The notes below the pieces were generated by a model that was given only the letters and a program-made list of their open reading frames with translations, was not told the origin of the DNA and made no database searches. Source: Bacillota bacterium (GTDB taxonomy: Bacteria > Bacillota > Sulfobacillia > Sulfobacillales > Sulfobacillaceae). Taken from it: DNA of 64,000 nt. Position numbers and translations under genes: made by a program. Shown here one piece after another: positions 1-8,935 of the stretch. The stretch lies in assembly GCA_026627065.1 (NCBI GenBank), contig JAPNUO010000001.1, forward strand, positions 434,001 through 498,000, written 5' to 3'. Numbering within the stretch: the stretch's first letter is position 1; every line of letters starts with the position of its first letter.

Positions 1-509
1 ACCGAATGCCACCACGCGGTAATTCTTTCGGCGACGCTCTCCGCCGCCAGCCTGGCCACGTCCAGGCGCCAGTGACTTGCGCTTTCGTACGCCGCTCTCC
101 GTTGCCGCCAAAGCTCCAAGAACGCCGTCTCGCCTCCTTCGGTCAACGGTCGCTCGGGGGACGCCGCGCGCGCGTAGAGGACGCGCGCATCGGCATCAAG
201 CCAGACTACCCAACATGCCGACCGCAACAATTCCTGATTATCAGGCGAAACCGGCGTTCCCCCGCCCGTGGCCAAAACAAACGGCGAGGCGCGGGTGGCG
301 AGCAGTCGCCTGAGTACCTCCCGCTCATATCGCCGAAACGCCGCTTCGCCCTCGCTGCGAAAAATGGCCGGCACGTCCTTCCCGACCTCGCGGACGATTT
401 CGGAATCCAAATCGTACCAGGGACAGCCGACGTCGCGCGCTACCAGTTGAGCGACGGTGCTCTTGCCGGCACCCATCATGCCGATAAGCGCGAGCGCTTT
501 AGAAATCAC
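1..509 (-). CDS. aroK: Shikimate kinase (3' end outside window)
   Basis: Phosphorylates shikimate at the 3-hydroxyl with ATP in the cytosolic chorismate pathway. From a GTG at 509 the frame is open to the window edge, about 169 residues, close to the usual 165-175, so only a few residues or the stop are missing. Seen: a Walker A loop GMMGAGKST near residues 10-18, a DLDSEI segment for shikimate binding, the FRRYEREVL stretch, and a TGGGTP loop. The start overlaps the aroC stop by 11 nt, implying translational coupling. Identity is secure; the GTG start is inferred because no ATG precedes the P-loop. Confidence 0.93.
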   Translation of the reverse strand, partial: MISKALALIGMMGAGKSTVAQLVARDVGCPWYDLDSEIVREVGKDVPAIFRSEGEAAFRRYEREVLRRLLATRASPFVLATGGGTPVSPDNQELLRSACWVVWLDADARVLYARAASPERPLTEGGETAFLELWRQRRAAYESASHWRLDVARLAAESVAERITAWWHS

Positions 510-1659
510 GGACAGTCTCCTGCCATCGCTTAAACCGATCGAGAATTTCGCCCAGGCTATCTCCCCCGAACTTTTCCAAGATGGCATCGGCCAGCACATG
601 CATGACCATCGCCTCGCCAATCACCACGGCTGCAGGCACCGCTGTCACGTCTGACCGCTCCACCGTAGCCAGAAAGGGTTCCTTGGTTTCAATGTCAAAA
701 GACCCTAACGGCGAATTCAAGGTGGACAACGGCTTCATGCCGACCCGCACTCTCAGCGGCATGCCGGTGGTGATGCCCCCCTCCAATCCTCCGGCCCGGT
801 TTGTGCGCCGAGTAAAGCCAGTCTCTGGTTCCCACCAAATGGCGTCATGCACTTCCGAACCTTGATGTTGGGACTGATCGAAACCCGTTCCCACTTCTAC
901 CGCCTTCATGGCTGGGATCGACAACAGCGCCGCGCCGAGTCGAGCTTCCAGCCGACGATGCCATTGCACGTAGCTTCCCAATCCGACGGGAAGCCCAAAA
1001 GCCACCACCTCAAACGTGCCCCCGAGGGTGTCGCCCATCTCCTTCGCGCGGTCGATCGCCTGCATCATCGCATCGGCCACACTGGTGTCCACCACGCGGA
1101 CGGGTGAATTTTCCGCCTGGCGGATTTCTTCCAACGTCCATTCCTTCATGGTCGCCGACACGGAACCGATGCTGGTAACATGGCCGTAGACCTCAATCCC
1201 GAGGGCGCGCAAGAATGCGCGGGCCACGGCTCCAAGGGCTACCCGCATGGTGGTCTCCCGCGCGGAGGCGCGCTCTAACACGTTGCGCAAGTCGCGGTGA
1301 CCGTATTTAATGCCCCCGACCAAGTCCGCATGCCCCGGACGCGGGCGCGTCACAACCCGGTCGGGCGTGCCGGGATCCGGGGACATGGATTCCCGCCAGT
1401 TTTCGAAGTCGCGGTTCCGCACCGTCAGCGCGACCGGGCTGCCAAGGGTGACGCCATGGCGAACGCCGCCCCAAATCTCCACTTGGTCCCGCTCAATGGC
1501 CATCCGCCCACCGCGCCCGTAGCCTTTTTGGCGCCGAGCCAGGTCTTCGTCAATGATGTCTCGGGTCAACGGCACCCCCGCCGGTACCCCCTCAAGAATT
1601 CCCACCAATCCTGGACCGTGAGACTCCCCGGCGGTCACAAAACGCCAATGCTGTAACAT
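499..1659 (-). CDS. aroC: Chorismate synthase
   Basis: Converts 5-enolpyruvylshikimate-3-phosphate to chorismate with reduced FMN, the last step of the shikimate trunk. Seen: the N-terminal GESHGPGL signature, RPGHADLVG, and RASARETTMRVALGAVARA, all diagnostic of the family; about 386 residues is normal. An in-frame GTG lies 9 nt upstream at 1668, but GAGGAG sits 8 nt before the ATG at 1659, so ATG is preferred. The stop overlaps aroK; together with aroE further upstream this is an aromatic amino-acid cluster on the minus strand. Confidence 0.97.
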   Translation of the reverse strand: MLQHWRFVTAGESHGPGLVGILEGVPAGVPLTRDIIDEDLARRQKGYGRGGRMAIERDQVEIWGGVRHGVTLGSPVALTVRNRDFENWRESMSPDPGTPDRVVTRPRPGHADLVGGIKYGHRDLRNVLERASARETTMRVALGAVARAFLRALGIEVYGHVTSIGSVSATMKEWTLEEIRQAENSPVRVVDTSVADAMMQAIDRAKEMGDTLGGTFEVVAFGLPVGLGSYVQWHRRLEARLGAALLSIPAMKAVEVGTGFDQSQHQGSEVHDAIWWEPETGFTRRTNRAGGLEGGITTGMPLRVRVGMKPLSTLNSPLGSFDIETKEPFLATVERSDVTAVPAAVVIGEAMVMHVLADAILEKFGGDSLGEILDRFKRWQETVRDF

Positions 1660-1680
1660 CGCATTCACTCCTCAGCCACC

Positions 1681-2259
1681 CTAATGTAATAGCTCCACTA
1701 GTCCAACCAAGCCACCCAAGGCCAAAAACGGTCCTAACGGCAGCGTGCGGGTCCGGCGCCGGCGCCAGACAAGAAGCAACATCAGCGCGTAAAGCGCGGA
1801 CGCCCAAAGGCCTACCACCATTGCCGTGACCGCCGCGGGATACCCCAAAGCAAAAGCCAAGGCTGCAGAAAACTTCACATCGCCCATACCCAAGCCTCCG
1901 TGGCTGAGCACGTGCACCGCCAAGAAGAAAAGAAACACCCCTCCCGCGACGAGCAGGCTCATTATCCACCCCCCGTGCGCAAAACGCGACCACAGCGCGC
2001 AACCGACGAGGCTCAACACCCACCGGTTCGGGAGAATATGATGGGCGCGGTCAATCACGGCGACGGCGCTCAAAATTGCTAACGTCGGCGCATACCATAA
2101 AGGCAAGCGCCCAAAGGCGAGGACCATGGCCGTCCCCAATCCCGCCGTCAACAGAGCGCCGGCAGCTCGATCCGCGGTCCTTGCCGGTGCGCCCCAGGCT
2201 CGTCCGGTCAACCCTACTAGGAGTGCCCAACCGAGCATCCACCCTACTCCTGCAGCCAT
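1681..2259 (-). CDS. Prepilin peptidase, A24 family (short, no methylase domain)
   Basis: Membrane aspartyl protease that would trim type IV prepilin or prepilin-like leaders. The 192-residue product is almost entirely hydrophobic, with about six membrane segments. The two catalytic aspartates are visible in AVIDRAHHILPNRW (D-x6-P type) and GGLGMGDVKF (GxGD). The N-terminal cysteine-containing methyltransferase domain of full-length PilD is absent, as in ComC-like or archaeal-like short forms. An ATG at 2259 with GGGAGG upstream is preferred over a longer frame that would run 76 nt into aroE; even so it overlaps aroE by 16 nt. No prepilin gene is seen nearby, so the substrate is unknown. Confidence 0.88.
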   Translation of the reverse strand: MAAGVGWMLGWALLVGLTGRAWGAPARTADRAAGALLTAGLGTAMVLAFGRLPLWYAPTLAILSAVAVIDRAHHILPNRWVLSLVGCALWSRFAHGGWIMSLLVAGGVFLFFLAVHVLSHGGLGMGDVKFSAALAFALGYPAAVTAMVVGLWASALYALMLLLVWRRRRTRTLPLGPFLALGGLVGLVELLH

Positions 2260-3038
2260 GGCCGAATCGCCTCCCACATCACCTCCCGCGGCCCTTCGCA
2301 ACCAAACCAGGCCAACCACCCCATGGCCGCCTGCTCGACCAATAACGTCAGGCCATCAACCACCGCGATATTGCGTGCTTCGGCCAATTGCACGAAGCGC
2401 GTTCTCCTGGGACGGTACACCCATTCCACCGCCAGTCCGCCCTCGGCGGGCAAGGGCCAGGCGAGTTCCTGAGGTTCGCCAATCTGCCCGAGCGGCGTCG
2501 CATTGACGACCACGCGCCACGGATGGGGGAGAAGGCGCTCGTCCCATGCAACCACGGAATCTGCCCAGGAGACAGCACGCGGCCGCCGAGCCGCCACAAC
2601 CACAGACAGCTGATGCCGATGGAGCACCGCGGCCGTAGCGCGGGCCACGCCGCCCCCCCCTAAAATCAACGCATCGCCCGGCGCCACGTTGTTTGCAGCC
2701 AGCAGGCGATCCAGCGCCAGGCAATCGGTATTGCGCCCGGCCCAACCTGTGCCCGTCCAGCACAGCGTATTGGCGGCTCCGGCCGTCTCCACCCATGCGT
2801 CTTTTTCCGCCAAAAACGGGAGGATCTCTTCTTTTAAGGGACGGGTCAGATTGGCCCCCCGCCCACCTAAACGGAGAAAAGCCCCAAGTTTATCAACCAG
2901 CTCGGACGGGTGACACTCCACCGGAAGATAATGAGCCGCAATCCCCTGAGCAAGGAAGGCACGATTATGCATGATTGGAGACAACGAGTGCCCAATCGGT
3001 TTTCCAAACACTGCGTATAATGCCAGGCTCTTTTCCAC
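2244..3038 (-). CDS. aroE: Shikimate dehydrogenase
   Basis: NADPH-dependent reduction of 3-dehydroshikimate to shikimate. The 264 residues show the family start VFGKPIGHSLSPIMHN (shikimate-binding SLS), the catalytic-lysine region NLTRPLKEEILPFL, the conserved NTD motif in AGRNTDCLALDRLL, the glycine-rich Rossmann loop ILGGGGVARATAAVL, and VNATPLGQ. The usual K in the NVTxPxK motif is kept (TRPLK). It is the first aro gene of the minus-strand group and is followed with overlap by the prepilin peptidase. Confidence 0.96.
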   Translation of the reverse strand: MEKSLALYAVFGKPIGHSLSPIMHNRAFLAQGIAAHYLPVECHPSELVDKLGAFLRLGGRGANLTRPLKEEILPFLAEKDAWVETAGAANTLCWTGTGWAGRNTDCLALDRLLAANNVAPGDALILGGGGVARATAAVLHRHQLSVVVAARRPRAVSWADSVVAWDERLLPHPWRVVVNATPLGQIGEPQELAWPLPAEGGLAVEWVYRPRRTRFVQLAEARNIAVVDGLTLLVEQAAMGWLAWFGCEGPREVMWEAIRPWLQE

Positions 3039-3065
3039 AGATGCCTCACTTCGCCTTGGCCCACG

Positions 3066-3575
3066 TTACATCTTGCCCATGTCGAGGGCGTCGTGATTTG
3101 GTAGGACAGCGCGTTCCAATCGCCGGACCAGCCGCGTTGTCCAAAATTCCTTGTCATTCAAGGGGCGCACTAAAATGGTATACAAATGCAGACGATTGCC
3201 GCCCAAAATGTCTGTAAAGACCTGATCCCCGATCACGGCCGTGTTGTGCCGCTGGGTTCCCATGCGCTGCATGGCCTGCCGAAATGCCCGCCGTCGGGGC
3301 TTGCCAGCCCGCCCTATCGCCATGATCCCGACTTCACGGGAGAAACGCTCCACGCGCTCCCTTAAATTGTTAGACACGACACAGGTCTTGAAGCGCCGCC
3401 GCTCCACCGCATTTAGCCACTCGCGAAGCTCTCGGGGAACATCCGGCTGATTCCAGCCAATCAGCGTGTTATCCAAATCTAAAATGAGGCCGCGCATCCC
3501 GCGATCCACCAAGCGGTCTAAGTCAATATCGTAAATCGACTGGACATAGAGCCGCGGCCGCAAGACAGCAATCAT
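3066..3575 (-). CDS. yqeG: YqeG-family HAD-IIIA phosphatase
   Basis: Small haloacid-dehalogenase phosphatase, 169 residues. Motif I is ILDLDNTLIGW, with nucleophile and acid-base aspartates; motif II is CVVSNN; the motif III lysine lies in GRAGKPRRRAF; motif IV is VIGDQVFTDILGGN. In Bacillus, yqeG lies just upstream of aroE-linked ribosome-biogenesis genes, so the position before aroE fits. The substrate is unknown. The ATG at 3575 has a strong AGGAGG. It is probably the first gene of the minus-strand aro operon, divergent from suf. Confidence 0.92.
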   Translation of the reverse strand: MIAVLRPRLYVQSIYDIDLDRLVDRGMRGLILDLDNTLIGWNQPDVPRELREWLNAVERRRFKTCVVSNNLRERVERFSREVGIMAIGRAGKPRRRAFRQAMQRMGTQRHNTAVIGDQVFTDILGGNRLHLYTILVRPLNDKEFWTTRLVRRLERAVLPNHDALDMGKM

Positions 3576-3606
3576 CGCCCGGCCTCCTTTTCTCGTATTC
3601 TCTCAA

Positions 3607-3615
3607 AGTATACCA
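3607..3615 (-). promoter_or_regulatory. Extended -10 promoter for yqeG-aro operon
   Basis: Read on the minus strand there is TGG followed by TATACT, an extended -10 element, about 32 nt before the yqeG start codon. The -35 (TTGCTG) would be 19 nt away, so recognition would rest on the extended -10. Inference from consensus only. Confidence 0.5.
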
Positions 3616-3682
3616 GGACTGTCGGCCCAGGCAGCAAAGTGTCGACGAAAAAACGCGAGATGGGAGAAGATAACCGAGTCGG

Positions 3683-3710
3683 TTGACAATTGGCGGAACA
3701 CCGCTACACT
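3683..3710 (+). promoter_or_regulatory. Vegetative promoter of the suf operon
   Basis: TTGACA at 3683-3688 and TACACT at 3705-3710 are separated by 16 nt, a strong sigma-A-type match 56 nt upstream of the sufC start codon. The predicted transcription start falls near 3717, just before the dyad at 3724-3740. Confidence 0.75.
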
Positions 3711-3723
3711 GGTACTTAGAATA

Positions 3724-3740
3724 CTGAGTAGATTAGTCAG
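3724..3740. promoter_or_regulatory. IscR/Rrf2-like operator before sufC
   Basis: A 17-bp imperfect palindrome, CTGAgTAgatTAgTCAG, lies just after the predicted suf transcription start. Its core TGAxTAnnnTAGTCA resembles the classical IscR type 1 site, TGACTAnnnTAGTCA. A repressor bound here would block suf transcription when Fe-S clusters are plentiful. The likely partner is the three-cysteine Rrf2 protein at 31868-32332. The sequence match is seen; the regulator assignment is inferred. Confidence 0.6.
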
Positions 3741-3765
3741 AAATAGAGCGGGGTAGGAGGCGGGC

Positions 3766-4539
3766 ATGGCGATACCAGTGCTGGAAGTGTCAGATTTGCA
3801 CATTGCTGTAGAAGGCAAGGAGATTCTCCGGGGGCTGACCCTCACCGTAAAGGGGGGCGAGATCCATGCCATCATGGGTCCCAACGGCACCGGAAAGACC
3901 TCGCTGGCGCAGACCCTGATGGGCCACCCGCGCTACCAGGTGACCGGCGGATCGGTCCGGTTGGACGGCCAAGACCTGGTGGCGATGCGCCCTGACGAGC
4001 GAGCGCGGGCAGGGCTATTCCTGGCCATGCAATATCCGAGCGAAATCTCCGGCGTGACCACAGCCAATTTTTTACGGGCGGCAATCAACGCCCGGCGAGG
4101 GGAAGGCAACCAAATTTCCCTCAAGGAATTTCGCGACCAACTCGACCAAGTGATGAAGTTTTTGGAGATGGACCCCAAATTTGCCAACCGCTACTTGAAC
4201 GAGGGGTTTTCGGGCGGCGAAAAAAAGCGCAACGAAATCTTGCAAATGCTGATGCTCAAGCCGCGCATTGCAATTTTGGACGAGATTGATTCCGGACTGG
4301 ACATTGACGCCATCAAAATTGTCGCCAAAGGCGTCAATTCGTTGAAGGGCCCTGAATTTGGCGCGCTCATCATCACCCATTACCAGCGCATCCTCGATTA
4401 TGTGCGCCCCGACTTCGTCCACATTATGGTGGACGGCCAGATCGTCAAATCCGGCGGACCCGAGCTCGCTGAAGAACTAGACCGCAAGGGCTACGATTGG
4501 GTGCGTTCAGAACTAGCTCAGGCGCATGGGCAGGCCTAG
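3766..4539 (+). CDS. sufC: SufC, Fe-S assembly ATPase
   Basis: ABC-type ATPase that drives conformational change in the SufBCD scaffold during Fe-S cluster assembly in the cytosol. In 257 residues: Walker A GPNGTGKT at 38-45, ABC signature FSGGEKKR at 148-155, Walker B IAILDE at 168-173, and the H-loop histidine H205 in ITHYQ. The ATG has GGAGG upstream. First gene of sufCDSUB-ferredoxin; the next gene starts 18 nt after the stop. Complete and ordinary. Confidence 0.97.
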   Translation: MAIPVLEVSDLHIAVEGKEILRGLTLTVKGGEIHAIMGPNGTGKTSLAQTLMGHPRYQVTGGSVRLDGQDLVAMRPDERARAGLFLAMQYPSEISGVTTANFLRAAINARRGEGNQISLKEFRDQLDQVMKFLEMDPKFANRYLNEGFSGGEKKRNEILQMLMLKPRIAILDEIDSGLDIDAIKIVAKGVNSLKGPEFGALIITHYQRILDYVRPDFVHIMVDGQIVKSGGPELAEELDRKGYDWVRSELAQAHGQA

Positions 4540-4557
4540 GAGGATCGCGAGGCAATC

Positions 4558-5844
4558 ATGACACAGACCGCCAGCATCAGTTCCCTGGAACAAATGAAAG
4601 AACGTATCAAAGTCCGGTGGGGAGACGAGCCTCGCTGGTCCCTCGAGCGGCGTCTTCTAGCGGCGGAACAGATCTTTGAAAAAGATTGGCCGCGATTGGA
4701 ACGTACGCCCTTAAAAAAGCGAAAGCTGGACGAGATCCCTGTCTGGACGGGGGATGGGAGGCTGACGGCGCCGGCCCGCCCTACCGTACGCAAGGATGAG
4801 CCATATGCGGCATGGCTTACCTTCGCTGATCACGATGTCAAGGTGTGGGAAGTCGGCGCAGCCCTGCAGGACAACGGCGTCATCGCGGCCCCACTGGCGA
4901 GCGTTCTGACTCACCCCCTGGTCCAGACGCATTTAGGCCACTTAATTGCGGACGACAGCGACAAGATTTCTGCCCTGACAGCGGCCTTGTGGGAAGGCGG
5001 GATGTTTTTGTACGTGCCCGACGGATTTGCGGAGCCCGTCAGCCTTTTCATTGAACATCAGGCTACCCACCTGGCCCGCGGAGTCTTTATCCGAAACCTC
5101 GTATGGGCTGGCCGGGGCGCGCGCGTCGTGGTGAGTGAGCGTCTGACGACCGAGGAGGGTGGTGAGAAGGCGCTGCTCACGGAGAACACCGAGATCTTTG
5201 TTCAAGAAGACGCCGAGGTAGAGTACGGAGCAATTCAGCTTTGTTCCTTGCCAGCCCACAGTTTTCTCCGCCGCTACGGCCGCGTAGGCGCGCGCGGCAA
5301 ACTTCTGTGGAACGTGGGCGAATTTGGGGCGCAATTAGCGGTCGCGGAACAAGTCACACATTTGTCGGAGCCCGGAGCCAGCAGCAACAGCATCACGGTA
5401 TTCTTTGGATCCCGCCAGCAGCACCAAGATTATACCGCGAAAAGCTTGCACCACGCTCCGCATACCCAGAGCAACATGGTCGCCCGCGGAGTCATGAAGG
5501 ATAAGGCGCGCAGCATTTTTACGGGGGTGACCCATATCGAGTCAGGCGCCAAGGGATCTGATGGCCGTCAGCGGGAGCAAACGCTCATGTTGTCGGACGA
5601 AGCCAGAGCGGACGCCATTCCGTCGCTCATCATCGACGAGCGCGATGTGTATGCCGCGCACGCCGCCAGCGCGGGACCCGTCGACAAATCCTGGGTGTTT
5701 TACCTGATGAGCCGCGGCCTCTCTGAAAGTGAGGCGGTCCGGCTCATCGTCCACGGATTTTTGGCGCCCGTGATTGACAGTATTCCGCGGCCCTTGCTCA
5801 GAGATGCGGTGTGGGACGCGGTAGAAAGGAAGATTCGGGAATGA
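4558..5844 (+). CDS. sufD: SufD, Fe-S assembly scaffold subunit
   Basis: Beta-helix subunit that pairs with SufB in the SufBC2D complex. 428 residues. The C-terminal family region is clear: KGSDGRQREQTLMLSDEA, followed by DERDVYAAHAAS and SRGLSESEAVRLIV. The central QQHQDYTAKSLHHAPHTQSN is typical of SufB/SufD. It lacks the cysteine pattern of SufB, as expected for SufD. A GGAGG lies 14 nt before the ATG, a little far, so a start at a downstream in-frame ATG (residue 13) cannot be excluded. Its stop overlaps the sufS start (ATGA). Confidence 0.96.
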   Translation: MTQTASISSLEQMKERIKVRWGDEPRWSLERRLLAAEQIFEKDWPRLERTPLKKRKLDEIPVWTGDGRLTAPARPTVRKDEPYAAWLTFADHDVKVWEVGAALQDNGVIAAPLASVLTHPLVQTHLGHLIADDSDKISALTAALWEGGMFLYVPDGFAEPVSLFIEHQATHLARGVFIRNLVWAGRGARVVVSERLTTEEGGEKALLTENTEIFVQEDAEVEYGAIQLCSLPAHSFLRRYGRVGARGKLLWNVGEFGAQLAVAEQVTHLSEPGASSNSITVFFGSRQQHQDYTAKSLHHAPHTQSNMVARGVMKDKARSIFTGVTHIESGAKGSDGRQREQTLMLSDEARADAIPSLIIDERDVYAAHAASAGPVDKSWVFYLMSRGLSESEAVRLIVHGFLAPVIDSIPRPLLRDAVWDAVERKIRE

Positions 5845-7064
5845 TTGAGCCTCTGGTCGATGTTGAAAAGGATTTTCCCATCTTCCGGCGGGAAGTGCAC
5901 GGCCATTCGCTCGTGTACCTGGACTCTGCGGCGACGTCCCAAAAACCCGCTGTCGTGCTGGAATCGATGGATCGCTTTTACCGGCAATACAATGCGAATG
6001 TCCTTCGCAGCGTCCACACCTTGGCCGAGGAAGCGACCCAAGCATACGCAGCAGCGCGCGACCAGGTAGCCGCCTTTATTGGCGCCAATCATCCTGAGGA
6101 AGTGATTTTCACCCGCGGAACCACAGAAGGGCTCAATATGGTGGCCCGAGGCTTTGGCGATCTGTTTGTCCAGCCGGGAGACAACATCGTGCTCTCGCCT
6201 ATGGAGCACCACTCCAACCTCATTCCCTGGCAACAATTAGCCAAACGGCGCGGAGCGGTGTTGAATTATGTGGAGCTCGAGCCCGATGGGAGCCTCTCCG
6301 TGGACGCCCTCAACAAGGCAATTGGCCCTAAGACGCGCATCGTGGCGCTCTCGCGCGTTTCCAACGTGTTAGGGTCGATTAATCCGGTGGCGGAAGCGGC
6401 AGAATTGGTCCATCGTTACGGGGGCGTTATGGTGGTTGACGGTGCCCAGTCGGTTCCCCACGAACCCACCCGAGTCAGCGAATTGGGAGCGGACTTTCTT
6501 GCCTTTTCCGGCCACAAAATGTGCGGTCCGACGGGGATCGGCGTGCTGTGGGGCCGGGCCCAATGGCTCGAGATGATGGAACCGGTCATCTACGGCGGGG
6601 AAATGATTAGCTATGTCGACCGGGAAACGGCGACCTGGGCTGAACTCCCCCACAAGTTCGAAGGCGGCACGCCCAATATTGCGGGGGCTATTGGCCTGGC
6701 AAGCGCCATTGAGTACCTGACCACTATCGGGTTGAGCCGTATTCAACAGCATACGCTAACCCTGGGAGAGCGGGCATACGACGCGCTGGCCAGAGTCCCT
6801 GGGGTATCGGTCTACGGGCCGAAGCATCCGCATGCCGGAGTGGTGGCCTTTAATGTCGATCGCATTCATCCTCACGATCTGGCCCAGGTTTTTGACGCCC
6901 ACGGGGTGGCGGTGCGGGCGGGCCACCACTGTGCCCAGCCACTGATGCAGTGGCTCGGCGTAGGCTCCACAGCGCGCGCAAGCTTTTACCTGTATAATGG
7001 CGAACGCGACATCGAACGCCTCGTTGAGGCCATTTTAGAAGCAAAGAGGTTTTTTCAGCGATGA
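5841..7064 (+). CDS. sufS: SufS cysteine desulfurase
   Basis: PLP enzyme that removes sulfur from cysteine and passes it as persulfide to SufU. With the ATG overlapping the sufD stop (ATGA) the protein has 407 residues; a longer in-frame start at 5811 would intrude into sufD. The PLP lysine is K226 in FSGHKMCGP and the persulfide cysteine is C364 in RAGHHCAQP, the same positions as in Escherichia coli SufS. Also seen: DSAATSQKP and the MEHHSNLIPWQ histidine that stacks on PLP. Group II desulfurase. Confidence 0.97.
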   Translation: MIEPLVDVEKDFPIFRREVHGHSLVYLDSAATSQKPAVVLESMDRFYRQYNANVLRSVHTLAEEATQAYAAARDQVAAFIGANHPEEVIFTRGTTEGLNMVARGFGDLFVQPGDNIVLSPMEHHSNLIPWQQLAKRRGAVLNYVELEPDGSLSVDALNKAIGPKTRIVALSRVSNVLGSINPVAEAAELVHRYGGVMVVDGAQSVPHEPTRVSELGADFLAFSGHKMCGPTGIGVLWGRAQWLEMMEPVIYGGEMISYVDRETATWAELPHKFEGGTPNIAGAIGLASAIEYLTTIGLSRIQQHTLTLGERAYDALARVPGVSVYGPKHPHAGVVAFNVDRIHPHDLAQVFDAHGVAVRAGHHCAQPLMQWLGVGSTARASFYLYNGERDIERLVEAILEAKRFFQR

Positions 7065-7498
7065 ACTTAGAGGAACTGTACCGGGAAACGATCCTTGACC
7101 ATAATCAGTCGCCGCGAAATCGGCGTGCGTTGGCCCATCCGACCCAGGCAGCGGGCTTGCTCAATCCCACGTGCGGCGATCAAATTCACCTCGAGTTGGA
7201 AGTGAAAGACGGTATTGTCCAAGACGTGGGGTTTGACGGTCACGGATGCTCGATTAGCATGGCTTCGGCGTCGATGTTGACGGAAGCCATTAAAGGAAAG
7301 CCGGTAGAAGATGCCTTGGCCCTGGCGCGTCACTTCAAGGCATTTCTGACGGGCACGCCGAGCCCGGTCCCGTTGGGCGATCTGGAGGCGTTGAGGGGAG
7401 TTTCCCAGTTTCCGAGTCGCGTAAAGTGCGCGACGCTAGCTCATAATGCGTTGGAGAAAGCGTTGTCGGGGTCCGAAGAGGGAGACCGGCTCCGCTAA
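7061..7498 (+). CDS. sufU: SufU, zinc-dependent sulfur acceptor
   Basis: Accepts persulfide sulfur from SufS by zinc-ligand exchange. 145 residues. Zinc ligands visible: C38 and D40 (NPTCGD), C63 (GHGCSIS) and C123 (VKCATLAH), with the SufU-specific insertion between the last two cysteines that separates it from IscU. The start overlaps the sufS stop by 4 nt, so the SufS-SufU pair is translationally coupled. This pairing replaces SufE/SufA as in Bacillus. Confidence 0.96.
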   Translation: MNLEELYRETILDHNQSPRNRRALAHPTQAAGLLNPTCGDQIHLELEVKDGIVQDVGFDGHGCSISMASASMLTEAIKGKPVEDALALARHFKAFLTGTPSPVPLGDLEALRGVSQFPSRVKCATLAHNALEKALSGSEEGDRLR

Positions 7499-7537
7499 GT
7501 AAAGTGGGGCCGACTTACGAGCAAGGAGGGATTGTCA

Positions 7538-8935
7538 ATGGCATCCAAGCCCATTGTCAGTGACGAATATCAATATGGGTTCAACGACGGCGACGTCGCG
7601 GTGCTGAAATTGGCGCGCGGGCTCTCTCGGCAAACCGTGGAAGAGATTTCCCGCATTAAGCAGGAACCGCGGTGGATGCTGGATTTTCGCCTGCACGCGC
7701 TGGACGTCTTTATGAAAAAGCCCATGCCTACCTGGGGAGCCAACCTGGACTCCCTGAACTTTGACGACATTGTCTATTATGTCAAGCCGTCCGAAAACCA
7801 GGGAAGGACGTGGGAGGATGTGCCGCAGGCGATTAAGGACACGTTCGAGCGGCTAGGGATTCCCGAGGCCGAGCGCAAGTTTCTCGCAGGCGTCTCGGCG
7901 CAATACGAATCCGAGGTGGTCTACCACAGCATCCGCGAAGACCTCAAAGAAAAGGGCATTATCTTCACCGACACCGATTCGGCCTTAAAGGAGTACCCGG
8001 AGTTGTTTCGCGAGTACTTTGGCACTGTCATTCCCCCTGAAGACAACAAATTCGCAGCGCTGAATTCGGCGGTGTGGTCGGGTGGCTCCTTCGTGTACAT
8101 CCCCAAAGGGGTGAAGGCTGACATCCCGCTTCAGGCCTACTTTCGCATCAACTCGGAGAACATGGGGCAGTTCGAGCGCACCCTCATCATTGCGGAGGAA
8201 GATTCTTTCGGGCATTACGTGGAAGGCTGTACAGCGCCCATTTATTCCAGCGAATCGCTGCATTCCGCAGTGGTCGAAATTATTGTCAAGGACCGCGCGC
8301 GCATGCGGTATACAACCGTCCAGAATTGGGCGCCCAATGTGTACAATCTGGTCACCAAACGTGCCGTGGCCTATCGCGATGCGACCATGGAATGGGTGGA
8401 CGGCAACATTGGTTCCAAAGTGACGATGAAGTACCCGTCGGTCTACCTGGTCGGTGAAGGAGCCAAGGGCATGGTGCTCTCCATCGCCGTTGCCGGCAAG
8501 GGACAGCATCAGGACACCGGATCCAAGATGATTCACGCGGCGCCCCATACCACGTCGACTATTGTGTCGAAATCCATTAGTCAGCATGGGGGCAAGACCA
8601 CTTATCGGGGCCTGGTCCACTTTGCGCCGCAGGCTACGGAGTCCAAAGCCAATGTCAAGTGCGACACGCTCATCATGGACGATGAATCGACGTCGGACAC
8701 CATCCCCTATAGCGAGGTTTCAAACGCCAACGTCCAGATGGAGCATGAGGCAACAGTCACCAAAGTCAGTGAAGAAGCGTTGTTTTACCTCACAAGCCGA
8801 GGGTTGTCCGAAGAAGAAGCCACACGCATGATCGTCATGGGCTTCATCGAGCCGTTTACCCGCGAACTGCCCATGGAATTTGCCGTGGAGATGAACCGGC
8901 TGATCAAGTTCGAAATGGAAGGAGCTATTGGGTAG
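7538..8935 (+). CDS. sufB: SufB, Fe-S assembly scaffold
   Basis: Core scaffold on which the nascent cluster is built with SufC and SufD. 465 residues from the ATG at 7538, 7 nt after GGAGGG; an in-frame TTG at 7532 is too close to the ribosome site. Typical blocks: [53 protein letters not shown], and the C-terminal [19 protein letters not shown]. It ends TAG, overlapping the GTG of the ferredoxin gene by one base. Confidence 0.97.
   Translation: MASKPIVSDEYQYGFNDGDVAVLKLARGLSRQTVEEISRIKQEPRWMLDFRLHALDVFMKKPMPTWGANLDSLNFDDIVYYVKPSENQGRTWEDVPQAIKDTFERLGIPEAERKFLAGVSAQYESEVVYHSIREDLKEKGIIFTDTDSALKEYPELFREYFGTVIPPEDNKFAALNSAVWSGGSFVYIPKGVKADIPLQAYFRINSENMGQFERTLIIAEEDSFGHYVEGCTAPIYSSESLHSAVVEIIVKDRARMRYTTVQNWAPNVYNLVTKRAVAYRDATMEWVDGNIGSKVTMKYPSVYLVGEGAKGMVLSIAVAGKGQHQDTGSKMIHAAPHTTSTIVSKSISQHGGKTTYRGLVHFAPQATESKANVKCDTLIMDDESTSDTIPYSEVSNANVQMEHEATVTKVSEEALFYLTSRGLSEEEATRMIVMGFIEPFTRELPMEFAVEMNRLIKFEMEGAIG

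Noticed and set aside
6..533. Plus-strand frames opposite aroK, aroC, aroE and similar genes
   Set aside because: They are antisense shadows of GC-rich genes with no domains; the minus strand carries clear families.
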